NCBI RefSeq assembly: GCF_900113865.1
Contig: NZ_FOQY01000019.1
Coordinates: 1-64,000 of the forward strand
Length of the DNA: 64,000 nt
Origin: Streptosporangium canum
GTDB lineage: Bacteria; Actinomycetota; Actinomycetes; Streptosporangiales; Streptosporangiaceae
Direction: 5' to 3'
Position numbers and translations under genes: made by a program. Positions 24,431-32,934 of this stretch are shown in pieces; the first letter of the stretch is position 1, and every line of letters starts with the position of its first letter. A model generated the notes under the pieces. That model searched no databases, was not told where the DNA came from, and saw only the letters and a program-made list of their open reading frames with translations.

Positions 24431-25402
24431 ATGTCGGAGCCGGTGGTCGTCGACGCGATGGGCGGAGATCACGGGCCGGCCGAGACGGTCGGCGGGGCCG
24501 TCATGGCCCGGCGGGAGCACGGGGTCCCCGTCGTGCTCGTCGGCAGGGCCGGGGAGATCCGCGTGGAGCTGGCACGCCACGGCGCGGTCGGCGAGATCGA
24601 CGTGGTGCACGCCGAGGAGGTCGTCCCGATGGGGGAGAGGGGCGCGGGAGCCGTCGCCTCCGGAGCCTCCAGCCTGAAGGTGGGCTGCGAGCTTTTGCGG
24701 CAGGGCGCGGGCTCGGCGTTCGTGTCGGCCGGCTCCACCGGCGCGGTCGTCGCGTGCGCCATCCGCGGCGTCGGCCGCGCGCCGGCCGTGCTCCGGCCGG
24801 CGCTGGCGATCGCCCTGCCCTCGGTCACCGGCGGTGCCACCGTGCTGATCGACGCCGGGGCGACCTCCGACCCCACGCCCGAGATGATCGCCCAGTTCGC
24901 GCTGCTCGGCGCGTCCTACGCCCAGCTCGTGCTCGGCGTGGCCGACCCGTCGGTCGGCCTGCTGTCGATCGGCTCGGAACCGGGCAAGGGCAACCGGCTG
25001 ACCCGCAGGGTCGAGGAGCTGCTGCCGGGACTGCCGCTGCGCTTCCACGGCAACGTCGAGGGCCACGACGTGCTGGCCGGCACCGTCGATGTGATCGTCA
25101 CCGACGGGTTCACCGGGAACATCGTGCTGAAGAACGTCGAGGGCTCCGTCCGGGCGGTGCTGACCCTGGTGGCCCGGTCGGGGGCCGCCGGGCCCGAGGC
25201 GCTGCGGGGGGTGGCCCGCCGCTACGATCCCGAGACCCACGGCGGGGCGGCGCTGCTCGGTCTGAGCGGCACCGTCGTCGTCGCGCACGGCTCCTCCCGG
25301 GCCGCGACGATCACCCGGGCCTGCGTGGTCGCGCACGACCTCGCCGGTGGCGGGATCGTCGCCCGCGTCCGGGACCACCTCGCGGCCGAGCCGGTCACCT
25401 GA
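24431..25402 (+). CDS. plsX: PlsX-like phosphate acyltransferase in carotenoid cluster
   Basis: A 323-residue PlsX homologue with VVDAMGGDHGP at the N-terminus, SAGSTGAVVACA and VTDGFTGNIVLK. PlsX converts acyl-ACP to acyl-phosphate, the donor used by PlsY. The usual neighbours of a housekeeping plsX (rpmF, rnc, acpP) are absent. It sits 44 bases after crtB behind GGAGGAAGC, so it probably belongs to the crtIB operon. A plsY homologue follows 900 bases later. Acyl-phosphate supply for carotenoid acylation is the attractive reading; a general phospholipid role is not excluded. Confidence 0.85.
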   Translation: MSEPVVVDAMGGDHGPAETVGGAVMARREHGVPVVLVGRAGEIRVELARHGAVGEIDVVHAEEVVPMGERGAGAVASGASSLKVGCELLRQGAGSAFVSAGSTGAVVACAIRGVGRAPAVLRPALAIALPSVTGGATVLIDAGATSDPTPEMIAQFALLGASYAQLVLGVADPSVGLLSIGSEPGKGNRLTRRVEELLPGLPLRFHGNVEGHDVLAGTVDVIVTDGFTGNIVLKNVEGSVRAVLTLVARSGAAGPEALRGVARRYDPETHGGAALLGLSGTVVVAHGSSRAATITRACVVAHDLAGGGIVARVRDHLAAEPVT

Positions 25403-25595
25403 ACGGGCCGGCCCGGTGACCATCTACCTGTTCCGCGACCGGGGCTGCGGCCTGTTCCGTGACCGGGCCCGTGACCGTGATCGTGATCGTGACCGGGCCC
25501 GCGACCGCGACCGGGCCTGGGGCTGTGGCCTGGGTTCGGGTCGGTGGATCGCGGGTGGGGAGCCGGAACCGGCGGAGCCGGCCGCCGGGGACCGG
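25403..25595. repeat. Gap with GTGACC/GTGATC hexamer-like repeats
   Basis: Between plsX and the minus-strand crtA-like gene, 25425-25520 is built of GTGACCGGGCC, GTGATC and GCGACC units in near-tandem. No gene or hairpin terminator was recognised. It separates convergent transcripts. Confidence 0.55.
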
Positions 25596-26324
25596 TCACC
25601 CCCCTCGCCCGCCGTACCGGGCGAGGGGGTCGGCCCCGTTCCAGGTCCCCTCGCTGCCGTACGGAACGAACCGGGCGAACAACTCCTCCGAGTACCAGCC
25701 CTCCGCCCGGGTCTGCCCGATCGCCTCCCGGTGCGCCTGCCCCCGGTAGGCGAAGTCCCGCACCGCGCGGGAGTTGCGCCACAGGGAGAACGTGGCCTGC
25801 CGGGCCAGCGGCCATTCCCCCACGCCGACCGAGGCCAGGCAGCCGGCCTGCTCGCTCAGGAGACGCTCCACCTGCGGGACCGACCGGTAGAACGGCACCA
25901 GCCGGGAGGGCCGGATCGACGCCCGGGTCAGCACGGCGACCGGCCCGCCCGTGTTCCGCCGGGGAACCTCCTCGATCGGCCCGAACGGCTCCACCCCGCC
26001 CCACCGGCCGCGCGAGGCCAGCGGCGCCAGCCGTACCTGCCAGGACTCCCGGGCCTGATCCCGCCAGCGGGCCGCCACGGGCGAGGTCTCCATGAAGGAC
26101 TCCAGCGCCCGCTCCTCGCTCCAGACCGCCAGCAGCGCCCAGCGGCGCAGGTCCGCGCCCAGGCTCATCGAGGCTCCGCGGCCGGAACCCAGCAGCCGCC
26201 AGAACAGCAGCCCCGCGGTGTCCGCCAGCACCGGCCGGTCGAACGCCATGTATCGCATGGATCCCAGATCCACATACCTCGTGAGGTGGAACGAAGCGAT
26301 GATTCTCCTGCTCGGCGCGGTCAT
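25596..26324 (-). CDS. crtA: Spheroidene monooxygenase-like protein (CrtA family)
   Basis: A 242-residue protein with the CrtA-type layout: ASFHLTRYVDLGSMRYMAF near the N-terminus, LLFWRLLGSGRG, then TRASIRPSRLVPFYRSVP and SLWRNSRAVRDFAYRGQAHR. CrtA enzymes add keto or aldehyde groups to acyclic carotenoids. ATG 26324 is needed to include the conserved N-terminal segment, and it places the start 24 bases inside plsY on the other strand. The gene is alone on its strand between plsX and plsY. Confidence 0.78.
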   Translation of the reverse strand: MTAPSRRIIASFHLTRYVDLGSMRYMAFDRPVLADTAGLLFWRLLGSGRGASMSLGADLRRWALLAVWSEERALESFMETSPVAARWRDQARESWQVRLAPLASRGRWGGVEPFGPIEEVPRRNTGGPVAVLTRASIRPSRLVPFYRSVPQVERLLSEQAGCLASVGVGEWPLARQATFSLWRNSRAVRDFAYRGQAHREAIGQTRAEGWYSEELFARFVPYGSEGTWNGADPLARYGGRGG

Positions 26325-26937
26325 CGGCGGCTACCTTCTCGGGTCCGTGCCGGTCGCGGTGGCGATCTCCCGGACGTACGGCTTCGACCCCCGCGAGGTC
26401 GGCGACGGCAACCCCGGCTTCTGGAACGTCAAGGAGCGGCTCGGCTGGCGGGCCGCCCTGCCCGTCTTCGCGGGCGACACGCTCAAGGGCACGCTCGCCG
26501 CGCTGCTCGCCCTCGCGGCCACCGGCCCGCACACCATGGGGTTGGCGGGGGTCACCGGCGCCGGCGCCGTGCCGGTGTACCTGGCGGTGGCCGCCGCGAT
26601 GATCGGGCACGCCTGGCCGGTGTTCGCCGGCTTCCGGGGCGGCAGGTCGATCCTCGCCTTCGTGGGCGGCTCCGCCGTCATCTGTCCGCCCGGGTTCCTG
26701 CTCGGCGTCGCCGTCCTGATCGCGGCCGCCCTGGTGACACGGTCCTTCGCCATCGGCGCGCGGGCGGGCGTGTTCGGCCTCCCGCTGTGCCAGCTCCTCT
26801 TCGCGCCGGTCGGGCACGTGGCCGGAACGGGGGCGCTGATGTGCCTCATCGGGCTGCGCTTCGGGCAGGCGGCGCGGGCCGCCCGGCCCGGCCCGGCCGA
26901 TCGGGCCGGTCGCCGGACGTGCCCTCCGGAGCCGTGA
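26301..26937 (+). CDS. plsY: PlsY-like glycerol-3-phosphate acyltransferase, divergent
   Basis: A 211-residue membrane protein with about six hydrophobic segments. The PlsY motifs are recognisable but altered: VGDGNPGFWN for the usual GSGNIGATN, GHAWPVF for GHNWSPF and FRGGRSILAF for FGGKGVAT. PlsY transfers acyl groups from acyl-phosphate. The altered motifs and the carotenoid context suggest a different acceptor, such as a carotenoid glucoside. The 5' end overlaps crtA, and the 3' end runs 92 bases antisense into the glycosyltransferase gene. Confidence 0.8.
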
Positions 26938-28366
26938 CTTCCGGAGCAGTGATCCCCGGAGCCGCGTCCTTGGGAGCCGCAGTTCTGGGAACCAGGTCCC
27001 CGGGATCCGCGTCCCCGGGGTCCGCGTCCTCGGGGTCCGCGTCCCCGGGGTCCGTGTCCTTGGGGTCCGCGTCCTTGGGGTCCGCGTCTCTGGGGTCCGC
27101 GTCCTTGGGGTCCGCGTCCCTGGGATAAGCCGCGCCCCTGGGATAAGTACGGCCCCGCCAGCGGCGCACCGGGCGCAGCGTCGCCTGCGTCAGCCGTACC
27201 GCGGTCAGCGGATCCAGCAGCGGGGACAGCAGCACGCCGGGGCCGGGCCGGGTGTAGCTGCCGCGCAGCGCGCCGGCCAGCAGCAGCCGTACGGCCAGCA
27301 GCCCCAGGTCGAGCCGGGTGGGACGCCCGGCCGCCAGCCGCAGGACGGGCAGGGCGGCGGTGAGCCAGATAGCGGCCAGGTCGGCGGCCTGCCGGCCGGG
27401 GCCGGTGACGTCGCGCAGCGGCAGCGACCTCCCCCACTCCCGCCACACCTCGGCTGCCGACTCGTGCATGTCGACCTCCAGCAGGCCGCCCGCGTCCAGG
27501 AAGCCCACCGCCCAGCCGTCGGCGGCCAGGGTGCGGGCCAGCGCCACGTCGTCGGTCATGTGCCCGCGGACCCGCCCGAACCCGCCGGCGGACAGCATCG
27601 CCGTACGGCGGAAGGCCATGCACTGGCCGTTGGCCATGACACGGTGCGGAGCGGGGGCGGAGGACGGCCCGATCGGGCCGGACCGGTAGACCAGCGTCGC
27701 CAGGAACGAGGCGTGCAGCGCCTGCTCGGCGATCCCGCCGCAGACGAACCGGGGGCCGGCGCTGACCAGGTCGTAGCGGTCCAGGGCCGCGGCCAGCGCG
27801 CCGAACAGGCCCGGCGCGGGCCGGGCGTCCGCGTCGAGGGTCACCACGATGTCGCCGCCGGCCGCCTCGACCCCCTGCAGCAGCGCCCACTGCTTGCCCA
27901 CCCAGCCCTCCGGAAGGGGCGCGCCCACGACGACCTTCGCGCCGAGCTCGGCGGCCAGCCGCGCCGTGCCGTCGCGCGACTCGTCGTCGACGACGAGGAC
28001 CTCCGCGACGGCCGGGTCGGCGAGCACCGCCGACAGGCAGGGGCCGATACGGCCCTCCTCGTCGCGGGCCGGGATCACCACCGAGATCCGCCCGTTCTCC
28101 GTCCCGAGGGGAGCCAGCGGCGGCAGCCGGTCGCGCCCGCGGGCCAGCCGTACCCCGACGGCGAGGGCGGCGACGGCCTGCGACACGGTGAGCGGCCTCA
28201 TCGGGACGGTCTCTCCTACGCGGTGAAGGGCGGCCAGGAGCTTCGGAGGGTGAGCGGTGGTGCGAAGTCCCGGGTGGTGAGCGGCGGCGAGAAATCCCAA
28301 GCGGTGAGCGGCGGCGAGGAGTCCCGCGCGATGAGCGGTGGTGCGGAGGGTGGTGAGTGGTCTCAT
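26846..28366 (-). CDS. Family 2 glycosyltransferase (CruG/CruC-like) with repeat tails
   Basis: A GT-A glycosyltransferase. From ATG 28201 it has 451 residues: SVVIPARDEEGRIGPCL, VVDDESRDGT, VVTLDADARPAPGLF (DXD) and GHMTDDVALA, with C-terminal hydrophobic segments. An in-frame ATG at 28366 has a better site (AGGAGGACC) and overlaps the crtD stop as ATGA. It would add 55 residues made of about four nonapeptide repeats (AHRLGFLAA-like). The C-terminus carries a DPxDA pentapeptide repeat. Neighbouring cruF and crtD point to glucosylation of a 1'-hydroxyl carotenoid. The last 92 bases overlap plsY. Confidence 0.8.
   Translation of the reverse strand: MRPLTTLRTTAHRAGLLAAAHRLGFLAAAHHPGLRTTAHPPKLLAALHRVGETVPMRPLTVSQAVAALAVGVRLARGRDRLPPLAPLGTENGRISVVIPARDEEGRIGPCLSAVLADPAVAEVLVVDDESRDGTARLAAELGAKVVVGAPLPEGWVGKQWALLQGVEAAGGDIVVTLDADARPAPGLFGALAAALDRYDLVSAGPRFVCGGIAEQALHASFLATLVYRSGPIGPSSAPAPHRVMANGQCMAFRRTAMLSAGGFGRVRGHMTDDVALARTLAADGWAVGFLDAGGLLEVDMHESAAEVWREWGRSLPLRDVTGPGRQAADLAAIWLTAALPVLRLAAGRPTRLDLGLLAVRLLLAGALRGSYTRPGPGVLLSPLLDPLTAVRLTQATLRPVRRWRGRTYPRGAAYPRDADPKDADPRDADPKDADPKDTDPGDADPEDADPGDADPGDLVPRTAAPKDAAPGITAPEVTAPEGTSGDRPDRPGRAGRPAPPARSAAR
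26999..27125. repeat. Pentapeptide-coding 15-base repeat, C-terminus of the glycosyltransferase
   Basis: About eight tandem 15-base units (plus-strand GGGGTCCGCGTCC-like) encode DPKDA/DPGDA on the minus strand. The repeat lies in the soluble tail, after the last membrane segment. Confidence 0.85.
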
Positions 28367-29793
28367 CGCCGCAGGTCCTCCTGGACGAGCGAGGCGACGA
28401 TGCGGCCGCCCATCGCGACCAGCGGCAGCCCGCCACCGGGGTGCGCCGAGCCGCCCACCAGGTACAGGCCGCGCCGGGGCCCCCTGTTCCCGGGGCGCCG
28501 GAAGGGCGCGAGCGGGCCGGCGTAGGCGCCACCGTAGATCGCCCCGCCCCACGCGCCGTACCGCTCGCGCAGGTCGGCGGGGGTCAGCAGATCGACGAAG
28601 CGGATCCGCCCCGACAGGTCGTGGCCCCGTGCGGCCAGGCGGTCCAGCACCAGGTCCCGGTAGGCCTCGGGGGACATCGGCCACCGGCTCGGGGCGCGGG
28701 CCGGGACGTTGACCAGCATGACCCAGTTCTCGGCGCCCTCCGGAGCCTGTGACGGGTCGTCCACCGCCGAGCAGCCGATGTAGACGGTCGGATCCTCCGG
28801 CGGTCGGCGGCGGTCGAAGATATCGGCGAACTCCCGTCCGTAGTCGGCGGAGAAGACGACGGAGTGGTGCGCCAGCCCCTCGGTCCGCCCCTCCACCCCG
28901 GCCAGCAGCAGGAACGCCGAGGAGGAGGTGCCGAGCGCGGCGATGCGCCGCAGCCGCCGCCGATCCGGCAGCAGCCGCCCGTAGAGCGCCGCCGCGTCGG
29001 TGTTGGCGATCACGACGTCGGCGCGTTCGCGCTGCCCGGAGGCCAGCCGTACTCCCCGGACCCGGCGGCCGTCGGTGAGCACGTCCGTCACCTCGGCGCC
29101 GAGGGCGACCTCCACCCCCGCCCTGTCCAGCAGCAGGGCCAGGGCGTCGGCGACGCGGGGCAGCCCGCCCGGCACGTACCAGCCGCCCTGCCCGTGCTCG
29201 ATCGCGGGGATGCAGGCCAGCGCCGCCGGCGCCCGGTACGGGCTGGAGCCCGCGTAGGTCGCGTAACGGCCGGCGTACTGCAGCAGGCGCGGATCGGTGA
29301 AGAAGCGGCGGGCCAGGCCGTCGAGGGTACGGCCCGGCGCGACCGCCATCAGGTCGGACAGGCGTGCCCGCGTCGGCGGCCGGGTGAGCGGCCCGGCGAA
29401 GAACGTGTGACGCGACGCCTCGAAGCAGGTCCGTGCCCACTCGTGAAAGGCCAGCCAGTTGCGGCCCTCTCCCGGCGAGAGCCGGTCCACCTCGCCGGCC
29501 ATCCTCGCCGGGTCGCGGTGCGCCGCCAGCTCCGAGCCGTCGGCGAAGCGGTAGCGGCACAGCTCCCGTGGCTCGACGAGGTCGAGCTTCAGGCCGAGGT
29601 CGGCGAAGACGCCGGGCAGGGTCAGCAGCGACGGCCCGACGGAGAAGGTGAAGCCGTCGCGCGCGTGCTCGGCGAGCTTGCCTCCCAGCCGGGACCGCTG
29701 CTCGTACAGCCGCACCCGATGCCCCTGCCCGGCCAGCAGCAGGGCGGAGACCATGCCGCCCACGCCGCCGCCGATCACGATCACCTCCGCCAC
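28363..29793 (-). CDS. CrtI/CrtD-type carotenoid desaturase
   Basis: A roughly 476-residue FAD-dependent amine-oxidase-fold protein. It has VIVIGGGVGGMVSALLLAG, YEQRSRLGGKLAEH and, near the end, LYLVGGSAHPGGGLPLVAMGG. The GSAHPGGGLP ending is typical of phytoene desaturase-like proteins. As a second desaturase beside cruF it is most likely a 3,4-desaturase (CrtD type) acting on hydroxylated ends. GTG 29793, with GGAGG 5 bases upstream, is preferred; GTG 29805 is an alternative. It overlaps both cruF and the glycosyltransferase, so the three form one operon. Confidence 0.82.
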   Translation of the reverse strand: MAEVIVIGGGVGGMVSALLLAGQGHRVRLYEQRSRLGGKLAEHARDGFTFSVGPSLLTLPGVFADLGLKLDLVEPRELCRYRFADGSELAAHRDPARMAGEVDRLSPGEGRNWLAFHEWARTCFEASRHTFFAGPLTRPPTRARLSDLMAVAPGRTLDGLARRFFTDPRLLQYAGRYATYAGSSPYRAPAALACIPAIEHGQGGWYVPGGLPRVADALALLLDRAGVEVALGAEVTDVLTDGRRVRGVRLASGQRERADVVIANTDAAALYGRLLPDRRRLRRIAALGTSSSAFLLLAGVEGRTEGLAHHSVVFSADYGREFADIFDRRRPPEDPTVYIGCSAVDDPSQAPEGAENWVMLVNVPARAPSRWPMSPEAYRDLVLDRLAARGHDLSGRIRFVDLLTPADLRERYGAWGGAIYGGAYAGPLAPFRRPGNRGPRRGLYLVGGSAHPGGGLPLVAMGGRIVASLVQEDLRR

Positions 29794-30584
29794 ATGCGCC
29801 TCCACGCGAGCACGGCGAACAGGCCCATGCAGACTCCCCCCACCGCGGCGACCACCGGATCCGGTGGATCGAAGACCACCGCGAAACCCAGGGTCTCCAT
29901 GAACGCCATCACCGTGTAGATCGCGACCAGCCCCGCACTTCTCGCGCCCGGGTCGGCCACGATGACCTCGATCAAGACCATGACCAGCAGGGACACCACC
30001 AGCCAGCCGGCGAAGTTACTGATCGGCACCCCCCGGTAGAGACCGGGGTCGTGCCAGGTCCACAGGCCCAGCCGGATCATCTGCGGATCGAGGAACAGGT
30101 CCCACGCGGTCAGCGCCAGGGCTCCCAGGACGACCCGCGCCGCCCGGTTGCCTGGGGCCGCGGCCGCGGCCGTCGCGTGGGCCGCCAGTCCCATGCCGCC
30201 CCACGCCAGTGCCACGATCACCGGCACCCCGCCGAGCTGCGGCCGCAGCAGCCCGGTGTAGCCGTAGTCCCCGAACGGCAGCCCCGTCCTGGTGCCGACC
30301 CACTCCGCGACGTACCCGGCCACCATCGAGGCGGTCAGAGCCGTGACGGCTCGGGGGAAGGTGTGGATCGCGGCGGCGAAGGCCAGGGCGCTCGCCACCA
30401 GGAGCAGCACGACCACGCTGGTGAGCGGGATCGGCCGGGGCTGCATCCCCGATGCGACCTGCGCGACGATCAGGCCGAGGAGCAGCAGCACGCCCAGCAC
30501 GCCGAGGGCTCCCCGGCCGCCCGCGGACGACCTCCGCCTCACCGCGTCCCTCACCGGGCCGGGAGCCGGGCGTCCGCTGTTCAC
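29781..30584 (-). CDS. cruF: Carotenoid 1',2'-hydratase CruF (DUF422)
   Basis: A 267-residue integral membrane protein with about seven hydrophobic segments. Conserved CruF features are AEWVGTRTGLPFGDYGYT, ALTAWDLFLDPQM and WTWHDPGLYRGVPISNFAGW. CruF adds water across the 1',2' double bond of acyclic carotenoids, giving the hydroxyl that a CruG-type enzyme glucosylates. It starts at GTG 30584 and leads a three-gene minus-strand operon. No lycopene cyclase gene is present in the cluster, which agrees with an acyclic product. Confidence 0.88.
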   Translation of the reverse strand: MNSGRPAPGPVRDAVRRRSSAGGRGALGVLGVLLLLGLIVAQVASGMQPRPIPLTSVVVLLLVASALAFAAAIHTFPRAVTALTASMVAGYVAEWVGTRTGLPFGDYGYTGLLRPQLGGVPVIVALAWGGMGLAAHATAAAAAPGNRAARVVLGALALTAWDLFLDPQMIRLGLWTWHDPGLYRGVPISNFAGWLVVSLLVMVLIEVIVADPGARSAGLVAIYTVMAFMETLGFAVVFDPPDPVVAAVGGVCMGLFAVLAWRRMWRR

Positions 30585-30782
30585 CCCATGGCTGTGCCCT
30601 GCGGATGGTCATCGGAGCGGTGGGCCCCGGTCAGATTCCCTTTGATCTCCCGCCGCCGCTGTTTTCCACTGCCGCTCCCATTACGGGTCCGGCCGGGGTC
30701 GGGCGGAGACGGTGAGGTCCGGGCAGGGGCCGGGTGAGGTCCCGGCGGGGCCGTGCGGGAAGGCGCGCGCCGGCGCGGGAGA

Positions 30783-31310
30783 TCAGCCCTTCGCCTCCGC
30801 GGCCTCCAGATGGTCGAGTACGGCCCGCGCCACCTCGTGTTTGGACATCTCGGGTCTCTGGAAGCGCAGGTCGGCCACCTCGGCGAAGGAGGCCGCCCGG
30901 CGCTCGTGCAGCTCGGACGCCAGCTCCAGCGGCTCCTTGCCGAACCGAGGCCGGTGGGACTTGGCCATGATCTTCTCGGCGAGGAACTCCGGTGTGGCGT
31001 CCAGCCACACGACCAGGGCCGGTTTCAGCTCGGCCCGGCACCGCGGGTCGTCGAGCACGCTGGCCGCGGCGGCGATGACCGGAGCGGGCCGTTCGGCGAG
31101 AGAGTCCAGCAGGTGGGCGGCCTCCCTGGCATGGAGCACCTCGGCGCCCTCACTGACGGCGATCTCGGCGGCCGTGGCGCCGTAGCGTTCTTCCAGATAT
31201 TCGTCGCTGTCGCGCACGGGCCTGCCGAGGGCTTCGCCGAGCAGCCGTGACACGCTGGTCTTCCCCGCGCCCATCAATCCGATCACGACGATCGGGACAT
31301 CGGCCGTCAT
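30783..31310 (-). CDS. Shikimate/gluconate kinase-like P-loop protein
   Basis: A 175-residue small kinase with a Walker A motif (GLMGAGKTSVSRLL) and the shikimate-kinase-like RDSDEYLEERYG. Its later part diverges from AroK, and no aro genes are adjacent, so the substrate is uncertain. ATG 31310 is chosen for AGGAGGTGGC upstream. About 200 bases separate it from cruF, with nothing recognisable between. Confidence 0.75.
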   Translation of the reverse strand: MTADVPIVVIGLMGAGKTSVSRLLGEALGRPVRDSDEYLEERYGATAAEIAVSEGAEVLHAREAAHLLDSLAERPAPVIAAAASVLDDPRCRAELKPALVVWLDATPEFLAEKIMAKSHRPRFGKEPLELASELHERRAASFAEVADLRFQRPEMSKHEVARAVLDHLEAAEAKG

Positions 31311-31493
31311 GCACGCCACCTCCTGCTTTCCATGGAACGAAGTGCTCATCCCCTGCCCAGGAGCACCGGCTCTAGCCGTCCGGCCCGTGCACACCGGCAG
31401 GACGGCGGCGACGGCCCGTGGCTGCTTGTGCGATCCCTCGCAGGGACGATGAGGACACGGCAAAAACCACCTCGTACATATGGCGTGGAGTCT

Positions 31494-31922
31494 TTACTGG
31501 TCAGGGTCGGCGATCTCTCGGATATGCAGAGGCTCGTCGAGAGCGCGGGAGGGCTCCTCCCACTTGGTCCGGTCGAGGGTGAGAATCGGAAGTACTGAGG
31601 CGTCGGCGATGGCTGCCACGTGCGCGTCCCAGGGGTCGAGCCCTGTTCTGGACATCACCGCGGCGAGAGCTGTGGCTTGGCCGGAGCCTTGGAGGGGTGC
31701 GATGGCGACGTGGTCGAACAGGTCGAGGCCGCCCAGGAGGTCGTCGGCTTCGGCGCTGCGAACGTCGAGTGAAGCTCCCGTCATGGCCAACGCCGGCAGG
31801 ACCATGGGCTGTCCGGCCGCGTCGTAGCGTTGGACAAGGCGGATCAGGTCGGCGTCGCCTCGGGCGATCTCGGTGAGGACGCCGGCGTCGAGGATGAGCG
31901 GGGTGGGGGTGTAGTCGCTCAC
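31494..31922 (-). CDS. PIN-domain toxin (VapC-like)
   Basis: A 142-residue PIN-domain protein. Acidic metal-site residues are visible in LILDAGVLTEIA, LDPWDAHVAAIA and LTLDRTKW. PIN toxins cut RNA and are held inactive by the cognate antitoxin. The GTG start overlaps the stop of the upstream antitoxin gene (GTGA), the usual vapBC layout. No chromosomal target can be inferred. Confidence 0.82.
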   Translation of the reverse strand: MSDYTPTPLILDAGVLTEIARGDADLIRLVQRYDAAGQPMVLPALAMTGASLDVRSAEADDLLGGLDLFDHVAIAPLQGSGQATALAAVMSRTGLDPWDAHVAAIADASVLPILTLDRTKWEEPSRALDEPLHIREIADPDQ

Positions 31923-32143
31923 TGGTCGCGCTGGCTCTCCACGTGCGCGATCATGCGTTCAACGCGAGCGTCATCGGCTTGGGCGGCCTTGGCCGTCAAG
32001 AGTGCGCGGCGGCGGCGGTCGCGGGCCACACGCTCGGCGAGGGCCTCGTTGACGTAGGCGGATAGTGATCGGGCGCTCTGCGCCTTTGCGTGCTCGACCA
32101 GGTCGTGGTCGACGGTAACGGTGATGGTGTCTTTTGCAGCCAT
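31919..32143 (-). CDS. VapB-like antitoxin
   Basis: A 74-residue protein starting MAAKDTITVTVDHDLVEHAK, a ribbon-helix-helix N-terminus, followed by a charged helical tail (ERVARDRRRRALLTAK) that would wrap the toxin. ATG 32143 is chosen over an earlier ATG at 32164 because a 14-base palindrome covers this start. It is first in a two-gene operon with the PIN toxin. Confidence 0.8.
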   Translation of the reverse strand: MAAKDTITVTVDHDLVEHAKAQSARSLSAYVNEALAERVARDRRRRALLTAKAAQADDARVERMIAHVESQRDQ

Positions 32144-32153
32144 GCCTGCATGG
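32140..32153. promoter_or_regulatory. Palindrome over the antitoxin start codon
   Basis: CCATGCCTGCATGG has perfect 6-base arms and includes the antitoxin ATG. VapB-type proteins usually autoregulate through palindromes at their promoter, so this is the likely operator. Confidence 0.6.
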
Positions 32154-32232
32154 TAATACCACACTAAGATCTTTTCCGTCCGTCGAGCTGCCAGACGCGA
32201 ACCGTTCTTCGTGGCCCGCGTCCAGCACCCGA

Positions 32233-32337
32233 TCAGGTGGCGATCAGCGTCACCAGGGACGGCCGGCGGCCATACAGCTCGGCCACCATGTCGAACAGCC
32301 GCCTCCCCTTCTCCGTCAGATCGTCATAGCCGCACTC
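32233..32337 (-). pseudogene. C-terminal remnant of an unidentified gene
   Basis: About 34 codons reading GYDDLTEKGRRLFDMVAELY and then GRRPSLVTLIAT, followed by a stop. An in-frame stop lies just upstream, and further codons before it also read plausibly. The sequence looks like real protein (helical, resembling the end of a winged-helix regulator), but nothing complete surrounds it. The stretch 32338-32637 holds no other convincing gene. Confidence 0.35.
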
Positions 32338-32637
32338 TCAGGCGTCATGGTCGGGGGTGATCCAGCAACCGCCGGACCCGCCCAGGCGCGTCGCCGCCGG
32401 CAGCGACACGTTGCGACCCCTCGTAGGGGCGATGCGGACGGTGTCGCCGGTATGGCCGTGCTGCAGTCGGTCGCCGATGACCCGTCGATGATCTCGTTCC
32501 TGCCTGACTGGGTGGAGGCGATCGTTTTGCCGTTGTACGGCCGCGTCAGTAAGCGTTGCCGCAGATCACAGGTTTACGAAACTCTGAGAGTCCGTATGCC
32601 TCTTTGGTGCCCGTCGATGGACGCTTAGGGTGGCGCC

Positions 32638-32934
32638 ATGCGCCCATCGACGGTCCCCGCAGTAGCTCAGTTTCCCAGCGGTGCCACAGCTATCCGGCGT
32701 GACATCTTCGATGGCAGGGTGTGGACAGCTTCTCCCCACCGGGTCCTCCATGACACTGGTCATGAACTCGCCTTGGCCTACTGGCCCGGCATCCAAAGTC
32801 TCGCCCCGACGACCTGGATCGCCGGCCCCGGTCCTGTCTCCCGACGCGGCCGCCCCCTCATTGACGCTTTAACAGTCGAAGTCGGCTATGCCGTCAGTCC
32901 CCCTACGAGGGGTCTCGGCCGAGGCCGCTGTTAG
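32638..32934 (+). pseudogene. Truncated DUF402-domain gene
   Basis: The first 60 residues match a DUF402 N-terminal part: IRRDIFDGRVWTASPHRVL, then LALAYWPGIQSLAPTTW. After this the frame loses similarity and stops at 98 residues; the family is usually about twice as long. It appears cut by a deletion. No gene is seen from 32935 to the MFS start at 33075, which holds a hairpin-prone GC-rich leader. Confidence 0.6.

Noticed and set aside
25347-27128. 593-codon plus-strand frame through crtA and plsY
   Set aside because: Frame belongs to neither gene, the product is Arg/Pro/Ser repeats, and it ends in the SGSAS mirror of the DPxDA repeat.
28202-28362. Tandem 27-base units considered as a possible CRISPR or intergenic repeat array
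   Set aside because: The units are adjacent without spacers and read in frame as the N-terminal extension of the glycosyltransferase.
32134-32628. 164-codon plus-strand frame
   Set aside because: It runs antisense to the remnant at 32233 and shows no family resemblance; only a short part near its end looks protein-like.
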